A program made the translations under genes and the position numbers. The notes under the pieces were generated by a model. That model did no database searches, had not been told where the DNA came from, and saw only the letters and a program-made list of their open reading frames with translations. From NCBI RefSeq assembly GCF_022808675.1, contig NZ_JAKZKV010000003.1:124001-188000 (forward strand): DNA of 64,000 bases, given 5' to 3'. Origin of the DNA: Parabacteroides sp. FAFU027. GTDB lineage: Bacteria > Bacteroidota > Bacteroidia > Bacteroidales > UBA7332. Of this stretch, positions 57,356 to 64,000 are shown in pieces (the stretch's first letter is position 1; every line of letters begins with the position of its first letter).

Positions 57356-60238
57356 TTATTTCACACCCTTCTTCAACTCATCCGGGCTGCTTTTCGAGTA
57401 AGAGCTGATCGCTGCAGCCTCTTTGGTAAAGAGGTCTTTGATTTGTTGAATATCTACGGTATTTTCAGGGCGGAACTTATCCGACTGCATGTAATTTACA
57501 ATCGAGCGGTACAGACTTTCAGCTACCGGACGCTCTAACAGGTTCTTTTTCAAATCACAAGAGGTAATCATCAGTTTCCCTTTGCCAACGTTTGCTTCCA
57601 GTAACATTGCCAGTTTACGGTTGATAAACCAGGTATCAATCGGCTGAACAATCGGTTGGAAACCTTTCGGGAAATCAGTCAGCAACATGGTCTGCGCTTT
57701 ATTAATCAGCTCCCACCATTGCATATTTCCCCACGCTTCGGTCACAAAATCTTTAAAAACCGGATGATAATTATTGATGAAAACACCGGTTGTATGCGGA
57801 GGACGCATTTTAAACCAGGAAGTATTCCAGAAAGCAGGCTGATACTGTTGTACCACATCTTTTCCGTATTTGATTTTTCCGGCAGCCAGTATCAGGACTT
57901 TCCCTCCGTCATTCAGAATTTTAGTAGCCTTTGCATCCAAAGAATCGGTAACGTAAATACCGGCAGTATTTACCTGCTCTTTTTGTTCTGGATACACCCA
58001 GAAATCCCAGTCATTCACAAAATCAGTTCCTTCAATGGAGATTTCCAGATTCAGTTTAGCAGCTGATTGGAATTCCGATAAATCCAGTTTTACTTCTCCC
58101 AAATCGAAATTGTTTCCTACCGGAATATCTTTCACGGACAATAAGCCTTGTTTTACCACTAATCCATAAGCATCTTTGATTCGCCAGATAGTTTTAGCAT
58201 TAGGTAACTTTTCTCTGCCGAAGTGAGCTACCTCAACTTTCGTATTTAGCGTTTCATTGTTTCGGAAAACGAATTTATCCATACGTACCAACGGCACAGT
58301 AGAGTTACAGAAGCGACGGAACTGAGGACCGGTCATGTACCCCTTATTATCCCAAAAAGCATCCAATACGCCTACCAATGCCGTTCCCTGACCGGAGTAA
58401 TCATTGAGTCCAAGCAATTGGAATCCGGCATAATCGGGAGTGCGCAACGTTTTCTCTATTTCATGTTTGTAGCACAATACCTGTAGTTTTCCTGATGCCA
58501 TCAGAAATTCGTGGCTCAAATCAGCCATATCGTTGTCTGCCAGGTCTTCTTTGAAAAGCTCGAAGTTTTTGGCACGGGTTACCCCGGTATATTTTTTGAT
58601 TTCATCGAAATTCGGGAAAACGCACCACTGACCGGTCTCATGAGAAACGTAAGGTTGTTTTACAGTATCAATTCTATCCCGATAATCAGACATTGACTCC
58701 GGACGGCCACCGCTCCAGGTCAGGCCCCGGGCCCCGGCTTTCACATGATATTGACTCTTCGGCTGCCATGCCCAGCCATTGCCTACTGATGCTCCGGTGT
58801 ACAAGCGACGTGAATCTGTCGCTTTCCAGTAATCTACAAATTTACTTACCCAGGAAACCCAGGCTCCACGCGGTTCATTTCCGGCTGACAGGAAGGTAAA
58901 TGAAGCAAAGTTGCCATACTCTTTCACCATACGTTTGGTTTCATCCATGAGGTAGGTATCAATCGGTAGTCCTTTACCCAATTGGGTACTGTGGTTCGGC
59001 CAACTCGGACCTTCCGGTTGAAGGTACATACCCACTCGGTCTGCGGCTTTGAAGGCTGCTTCCGGCGGACAGAATGAGTGAAAACGCATGTGGTTCAATC
59101 CGTACGCTTTGCAAATACGGAATACCCGTTCCCATGAAGGTTCGTCCATCGGAGCATATCCTGTAAGCGGGAAAAGACAGTTTTCAACAGTTCCACGCAG
59201 AACCGTTTTATGACCATTTACGTAGAAATATTTTCCATGAATGCTCATTTCACGCATACCAAACTCAACGGTCTTAGCATCAGTCTCTTTCCCGAAAGTC
59301 AATGTCGCGGAAAGATTGTATAGAGCAGGGTCAAACTCATCCCAGGTCAACACCCCTTCACCCATTTGGAGGGTTGTAGTCACTTCGTTTTCTTTTCCGG
59401 AAACGGTGAAAGGTACTTCGACCGGAGAAATTGAATGAGACTTATTGCTGTTGAAGCTTTTAACTGATAAGGTGATTTTACCGGAAGCAGGTTTACCACT
59501 CTCGTTCATCACTTTGATTTTGACCAAAGCTGTCTTATTTTTCAGATTAGGATATACCTGAATATCATCGAACCCAACGGGTGAACCGGCACGCAATTGA
59601 AGTGCGCCCACCATCCCGTTCCAGTTTCCCTGGGTGTGGTCTGTCACGCTATGTGAGTTTTGACCAACATCGATATCCTTCATGCGGTTATCAATACGCA
59701 CGGTGATACGATGTTTGCCCGGCTTAATTGCAGAAGTAATGTCAAATACGTGAGGAATCACCAGTGAATTTTGAGAACCCACTTCTACATTATCCACCCA
59801 AACACGGGTAATGAAGTGCGGACGTTCCAGGTAAAGAACCACACGCTCGCCTTTCCAGGAAGAAGGAATCACAACATCTTTCTGGTACCAGGCCAATCCG
59901 ACGTAATGTTTCAGCTGAGTCAACCAGAATGGCATCTTGATATTGCCGGGTTGACGGTACTTTTCCATTTTGGGATTAAAATACCAGGAACTATCGTAGA
60001 TGCTACCGGTAAATTTCGTTTTCAGGTCAATATCAAACCCCTTCAGGTTCTCGACCATTGAACCGGGTAGTTTAATGGAGTCATTCAGCTTTTTTGAGAA
60101 CCATTTTTCAGAAAGGCCCTGATCGTTTTGGTCCATGGCAAAAGCCCATTTACCTTTCAGGTCAATAACTTTTGATGATGCCGAATATATCTGGTTAAAA
60201 GCAATTAATGCAATAAGCAATAGCAGTGTTTTTCTCAT
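57356..60238 (-). CDS. GH2-family beta-glycosidase
   Basis: A 960-residue exported enzyme (signal peptide 1-20). The sugar-binding jelly roll (about 25-215), the immunoglobulin-like domain (about 225-330) and the TIM barrel (about 335-640) are in the normal GH2 order. The acid/base is Glu455 in SAGNEPRG and the nucleophile is Glu534 in SHETGQW. A long C-terminal extension (about 640-960) has a beta-rich part and a Rossmann-like segment (TKILNDGGKVLILAAGKIKY). Similar large GH2 enzymes act on rhamnogalacturonan side chains; beta-galactosidase or beta-glucuronidase activity is possible. It is the first gene of the minus-strand run. Confidence 0.88.
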   Translation of the reverse strand: MRKTLLLLIALIAFNQIYSASSKVIDLKGKWAFAMDQNDQGLSEKWFSKKLNDSIKLPGSMVENLKGFDIDLKTKFTGSIYDSSWYFNPKMEKYRQPGNIKMPFWLTQLKHYVGLAWYQKDVVIPSSWKGERVVLYLERPHFITRVWVDNVEVGSQNSLVIPHVFDITSAIKPGKHRITVRIDNRMKDIDVGQNSHSVTDHTQGNWNGMVGALQLRAGSPVGFDDIQVYPNLKNKTALVKIKVMNESGKPASGKITLSVKSFNSNKSHSISPVEVPFTVSGKENEVTTTLQMGEGVLTWDEFDPALYNLSATLTFGKETDAKTVEFGMREMSIHGKYFYVNGHKTVLRGTVENCLFPLTGYAPMDEPSWERVFRICKAYGLNHMRFHSFCPPEAAFKAADRVGMYLQPEGPSWPNHSTQLGKGLPIDTYLMDETKRMVKEYGNFASFTFLSAGNEPRGAWVSWVSKFVDYWKATDSRRLYTGASVGNGWAWQPKSQYHVKAGARGLTWSGGRPESMSDYRDRIDTVKQPYVSHETGQWCVFPNFDEIKKYTGVTRAKNFELFKEDLADNDMADLSHEFLMASGKLQVLCYKHEIEKTLRTPDYAGFQLLGLNDYSGQGTALVGVLDAFWDNKGYMTGPQFRRFCNSTVPLVRMDKFVFRNNETLNTKVEVAHFGREKLPNAKTIWRIKDAYGLVVKQGLLSVKDIPVGNNFDLGEVKLDLSEFQSAAKLNLEISIEGTDFVNDWDFWVYPEQKEQVNTAGIYVTDSLDAKATKILNDGGKVLILAAGKIKYGKDVVQQYQPAFWNTSWFKMRPPHTTGVFINNYHPVFKDFVTEAWGNMQWWELINKAQTMLLTDFPKGFQPIVQPIDTWFINRKLAMLLEANVGKGKLMITSCDLKKNLLERPVAESLYRSIVNYMQSDKFRPENTVDIQQIKDLFTKEAAAISSYSKSSPDELKKGVK

Positions 60239-60655
60239 AGTTTTATGGTAGTTTCGCTTTTCTGATTTTTTAAGTCTGATTTATTTAGTTATTGTCCGAC
60301 TGAAGGTTTTCAAATTAGTTTAAATATCATATTAGATTTATCCGGATAAACTTAAAACAGGTTGCAACGTTATTTCCCTAAGCTGTGGATAACACATTAA
60401 AACGCCGGAACAAAATCACCTAACATTGGATAATGCAAAAGAACAATGAACTCCCCTCATATAAAATGGAAAAACGTACAGATGAATGAATAATAATCCA
60501 AGCGGTTGTATTTGTCGTATCGATATTTGTACAGATACGTGAGACAAATAATACACTGATCCATACAATCTGATAATTAACCATTATAGACATGATATAA
60601 ATCATGTATCTTTGTCCAATTAATAAGACCTTTAATCCTTAAAACTACAAGAAAA
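60239..60655. promoter_or_regulatory. Divergent region between GH2 and the hybrid sensor
   Basis: A 417-bp A/T-rich gap. A -7 box TATCTTTG at 60607-60614 serves the plus-strand sensor gene, 42 nt before its start. The minus-strand locus promoter must also lie here or be activated here, but no strong -7 box stands out on that strand, consistent with activator dependence. Confidence 0.5.
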
Positions 60656-63600
60656 ATGCGTTTGATAAGCTGTATCAAGTTTACTCTGTTTATAGCGCTG
60701 TTTCCGCTTCTTTCCTTTGCTGAAGGCCAACCCACATTTGAACGTCTGACAACAAACGATGGATTGTCTCATAATACGATCCGGGATCTGCTCAAAGATA
60801 ACACCGGTTTCTTATGGTGCGCTACGCTCAACGGACTCGATCGTTTCGATGGTATTAAGTTCAAAAGCTTTAAGCCCGAGACCGGAAATACCTCATCCCT
60901 CTCCAGTGGAAAGCTAAAAGAGCTCAATCTTGATAGTAAAGGAAATATCTGGATCAGGACTTATGCAGATCTCTATCATTGCTATGACCCGAGAAAAGGG
61001 AAATTCATTCCGATATTTGAGAATAAGACATTACGGAACACTAAGTTCAACCTCTTTTACGAGGATAGTCAGCATAATATCTGGCTGGGGAGCGCAACTG
61101 CCGGATGTGTAAAGATTTCTTTTGGTGAGGATAAAATCGACACGAAGATATATTCCACCAATCAACAAATCAATCGCATTCCTTCGGAAAAAGTTTACGA
61201 TATCCTTGAAGATAAAAACCACAACGTCTGGTTTCTGACCGCAAAAGGTATTGTCATGACCATTAACGGACAAGTGGTTAACACAATCTTTTCGGGCAAA
61301 CAGGCTGTCCCATTTTTCAAAGCTTATGAGTTAAACAATAAGGTTTACTTCATTTCTCAAAGAGGAAAAGTCGTAGATTATGATCTGAAAACCCGCAAGT
61401 TTGGAAAAATGGCGGAACTAGCCAATTGTGAGATTATCAAGACAGCTGTACTCAGTCCGACCCAACTTCTACTATTAACACGGAGTCAGGGAATCTTAAT
61501 TTACAATACCTATACCGCTCAATTCTCACCGGAAGAGACGATATTCGGAGAGAAAATATACGGTTTACCGAATGTCCAGACAGATAGATTCGGGGATCTG
61601 TGGGTTTATAATCGTACTGGTAATGTATGGATGTATAATCCGCAGAACAGAAAAGTTGTGAAACTTACACTTTTGCCATCCGCTATGCTTCAACTGATTG
61701 ATGAAGAAAGATATCAGTTTTTGGGAGACCGCCACGGGAACGTCTGGATAACCACATATGGAAATGGTCTGTATTGTTATAACCGAGCCAACGGGACTTT
61801 GGAACATTATGTGTCAGAACCCAACAATCCCTATTCATTGTCATCCAATTATTTGTTGTCAATCGCATTAGATGATTTCAACAACATCTGGATCGGGACT
61901 GAATATATGGGACTGAATAAAATCTCATTCTCATACCGAAATGTACAAACCGTTTACCCGGCACCTCTCAACTCGGGAAGAAACGGCAATACAATTAAGG
62001 CTTTACTCGAAGACAACAATCGAAACATCTGGGTTGCTACAAAAGCCGGAAGTCTCTACCAATACGATCCTACTCTATCAACCCGGAAAACTGTTTTCGA
62101 AAATGGATCCAACATCTACGGTATGTACCAGGATAAAGAGGGGACTATCTGGATGGCCTCTAAAGGAAACGGACTCTATGAACTAAAGGGGGGATCATTT
62201 GCCAATGCCATAAACTACCGGAAAACAGATTCTCCCTCAAGCCTGAGCAATAATCAGGTTTATTCCATGCTTAAAGACCGAAAAGGCCGCCTTTGGGTAG
62301 CTACCTTTGGAGGGGGAATTTGTGTAAAGACCTCTCCATCCGGAGTCAATGAGTTCAGAACCTTTTTCAATGATGATGACTGGCTCAAAAACATCCGCTA
62401 TCTCATGATGGACAGAAGGGGCGAGATCTGGGCCGGAACAAGCAACGGAGTGTTCCGTTTTAATCCTGACGCCCTATTGAAAAATCCTAAAGCCTACAAA
62501 CATTACACCTTTGACATAGAAGACAAAACAAGTCTCAGCAATCCTGAAATCCGCTATATTTATGAAGATTCCAAAGGGGGAATCTGGTTAGCAACAGCCG
62601 GAGGGGGATTGAATCAGTTTATGGGCGAAAACGAAAAAGGGCAAGGCATCTTTAAGGTTTTTGGCACACATCAGGGTATGGCGAACGATAATATTATGGC
62701 CATTCAGGAAGACAAATCAGGCTGCCTCTGGATCAGTACGGAAAGTGGATTACACAAGTACAATCCGAAAACCAATCTTTTCCAGAACTACAATTTCTCA
62801 AATGATTTTTCTGCCAATATCTTTTCCGAGGCTGCGGCACTGACCTGTCGCAATGGAAAGATGTTGTGGGGTAGCCTCAACGGTTTCTATGCCTTTTTTC
62901 CGAATAAACTCAACGAAAGCTACCGGGGAAAAAACAGAGTCGTGCTTACCGGGTTATTAATTTTCGATGAAGATGCCCCAATCGGTGAAAAGGGCGCTCC
63001 TCTGAAGAAAGCCATTACTTTTGCCGATAAGATTGTTCTGAAAGCTGCTGACAAGGTTTTCCACATCGAATTTGCCAATCTTAATTTCAAGAATCCGAAA
63101 GCTAACCAGTATATGTATATGCTGGAAAATTATGAAAAGCGCTGGAACGTATCGGGCTCATACAACGTGGCCACCTATCGCAACGTGCCTCCGGGCAAAT
63201 ATACATTTATGGTCAAATCGGCCAACAGTGAAGGGGGGTGGGACGATAATGTTACTACGATAGAGGTGATTATCGAACCTCCGTTCTGGAGGTCAAACAT
63301 TGCCATCCTCCTCTACATTATCTTGCTGGGCGCCGCCGGATATTTCGCCTATGGGTTGATTACGAAATTCCATCGTCTGAATAACGCAGTAAAACTGGAG
63401 CGCCAGTTGACCGATTATAAATTGCGTTTCTTTACCAATATCAGTCACGAATTCCGTACTCCGCTTACCCTGATTAAGGGTAGTGTAGATACCCTGAATG
63501 AACTGAAAAGCAAAATGGCGGATCCGTTGCAACATCTGGTGGAAGGGTTGGATAAAAACACCACGCACCTGATGCGTTTGATTGACCAGTTACTGGAATT

Positions 63601-64000
63601 CCGTAAGCTTCAGAACAACAAGCAGAAACTGAACCTTCAAAAGGTAGAAGCGGTTAAATTCCTCAAAGAGATATTCATCAGCTTCAGTGATGTCGCCGCT
63701 AAAATGAACATCGAATACAGATTCCTGCCTTCTCCGGATATGATTCCGATCTATCTGGATAAAAACAAGGTCGATAAAATCGTATTTAATCTCTTGTCAA
63801 ATGCCTTCAAATTTACCCCCCGTGGTGGGAATATCACGCTGACTGCCGAAGAAGACGATGCGGCAAACGTTTTGCGAATCTCTGTAGCAGATAATGGAAT
63901 CGGTATCCCCAAAGAGAAACAGGATCTGCTTTTCAGCCGGTTTATGCAGATTAATTTCTCGGTAACGGGCACTGGCATCGGATTATCTCTGGTCAATGAA
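60656..64000 (+). CDS. Hybrid two-component system sensor/regulator (HTCS), partial
   Basis: The first 1115 residues of a one-piece two-component regulator; the window ends inside it and the frame is open throughout. A signal peptide (MRLISCIKFTLFIALFPLLS, 1-24) leads into a periplasmic double beta-propeller of Reg_prop repeats (from FERLTTNDGLSHNTIRDLL, about 29-780). A Y_Y_Y domain (about 800-875), one membrane helix (about 880-902) and a HisKA domain with His931 in FFTNISHEFRTPLTL follow. The HATPase has its N-box (FNLLSNAFKF), G1 (DNGIGIP) and G2 (GTGIGLS). The receiver and AraC domains should follow. It lies divergent to the pectin genes and probably senses a pectic oligosaccharide to switch them on. 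Confidence 0.93.
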   Translation, partial: MRLISCIKFTLFIALFPLLSFAEGQPTFERLTTNDGLSHNTIRDLLKDNTGFLWCATLNGLDRFDGIKFKSFKPETGNTSSLSSGKLKELNLDSKGNIWIRTYADLYHCYDPRKGKFIPIFENKTLRNTKFNLFYEDSQHNIWLGSATAGCVKISFGEDKIDTKIYSTNQQINRIPSEKVYDILEDKNHNVWFLTAKGIVMTINGQVVNTIFSGKQAVPFFKAYELNNKVYFISQRGKVVDYDLKTRKFGKMAELANCEIIKTAVLSPTQLLLLTRSQGILIYNTYTAQFSPEETIFGEKIYGLPNVQTDRFGDLWVYNRTGNVWMYNPQNRKVVKLTLLPSAMLQLIDEERYQFLGDRHGNVWITTYGNGLYCYNRANGTLEHYVSEPNNPYSLSSNYLLSIALDDFNNIWIGTEYMGLNKISFSYRNVQTVYPAPLNSGRNGNTIKALLEDNNRNIWVATKAGSLYQYDPTLSTRKTVFENGSNIYGMYQDKEGTIWMASKGNGLYELKGGSFANAINYRKTDSPSSLSNNQVYSMLKDRKGRLWVATFGGGICVKTSPSGVNEFRTFFNDDDWLKNIRYLMMDRRGEIWAGTSNGVFRFNPDALLKNPKAYKHYTFDIEDKTSLSNPEIRYIYEDSKGGIWLATAGGGLNQFMGENEKGQGIFKVFGTHQGMANDNIMAIQEDKSGCLWISTESGLHKYNPKTNLFQNYNFSNDFSANIFSEAAALTCRNGKMLWGSLNGFYAFFPNKLNESYRGKNRVVLTGLLIFDEDAPIGEKGAPLKKAITFADKIVLKAADKVFHIEFANLNFKNPKANQYMYMLENYEKRWNVSGSYNVATYRNVPPGKYTFMVKSANSEGGWDDNVTTIEVIIEPPFWRSNIAILLYIILLGAAGYFAYGLITKFHRLNNAVKLERQLTDYKLRFFTNISHEFRTPLTLIKGSVDTLNELKSKMADPLQHLVEGLDKNTTHLMRLIDQLLEFRKLQNNKQKLNLQKVEAVKFLKEIFISFSDVAAKMNIEYRFLPSPDMIPIYLDKNKVDKIVFNLLSNAFKFTPRGGNITLTAEEDDAANVLRISVADNGIGIPKEKQDLLFSRFMQINFSVTGTGIGLSLVNE

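Noticed and set aside
60420-60605. 61-residue minus-strand open frame before the hybrid sensor
   Set aside because: Lies in A/T-rich regulatory DNA, has no domain, and overlaps the sensor promoter region.

Overview
The window reads as chromosome of a member of the Bacteroidota, most likely order Bacteroidales (a Paludibacter- or Dysgonomonas-like genus is plausible but not proven). Support comes from promoters with the TAnnTTTG -7 box, the near absence of Shine-Dalgarno sequences, lineage-typical genes (DUF3276 PUR protein, DUF5606, long SecA with a C-terminal zinc tail, an Lnb/DUF4105 protein, a one-piece hybrid two-component sensor) and a large pectin-degradation locus.

Layout. 1-730: two tRNA-Asp(GTC) genes, with a GIY-YIG nuclease ORF and a displaced, broken tRNA-Asp copy between them. 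868-2911: agmatine deiminase and N-carbamoylputrescine amidase (putrescine synthesis). 2948-8687: two nitroreductase-fold proteins, a small conserved hypothetical followed by a 13 x 21-bp palindromic repeat array, an AT-rich AbiTii-like/HhH gene that may be a defence gene, and a DUF4105/Lnb membrane protein. 8920-13938: a secreted alkaline-phosphatase-fold protein whose metal ligands appear lost, then secA. 13986-23464: a second 21-bp array and housekeeping genes (UroD-like methyltransferase, nucleosidase, tcdA, Lrp/AsnC regulator, ribF, HAD hydrolase, PUR protein, nusB-yajC-ybbR-coaE, DUF5606). 23466-30137: M16 peptidase-like protein, kdsB, NfeD/ClpP-class protease, sigma factor, esterase, 8Fe-ferredoxin and pyrophosphatase. 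30138-32574: an ECF sigma/anti-sigma operon with two envelope proteins. 32737-41437: GH35, DUF5107-TPR protein and MFS sugar porter, divergent from an AraC/cupin regulator. 41508-60238: a dense minus-strand run of pectin and rhamnogalacturonan enzymes (three GH28, PL22, acetylesterase, L-rhamnose mutarotase, two GH105, PKD/CBM9-like protein, DUF4450-like fragment, two CE12, GH2). 60656-64000: a divergent hybrid two-component regulator, cut by the window end.

Functionally the right half is a polysaccharide utilisation locus. Secreted CE12 and SASA esterases remove acetyl groups, GH28 enzymes cut galacturonan or rhamnogalacturonan backbones, GH2 and GH35 enzymes trim side chains, GH105 enzymes and PL22 break unsaturated and short uronides, and RhaM and the MFS porter handle released sugars. 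No SusC/SusD pair is inside the window; the hybrid sensor at the right edge is the probable regulator.

The most unusual feature is a set of four intergenic arrays with unrelated sequences but one architecture: a short palindrome with partly covarying arms repeated at an exact 21-bp (three loci) or 22-bp (one locus) period, placed downstream of genes. The tRNA-Asp/GIY-YIG locus also looks like a minimal mobile element that rebuilds the tRNA it enters. Several inverted hairpin doublets (REPIN-like) are scattered between genes.
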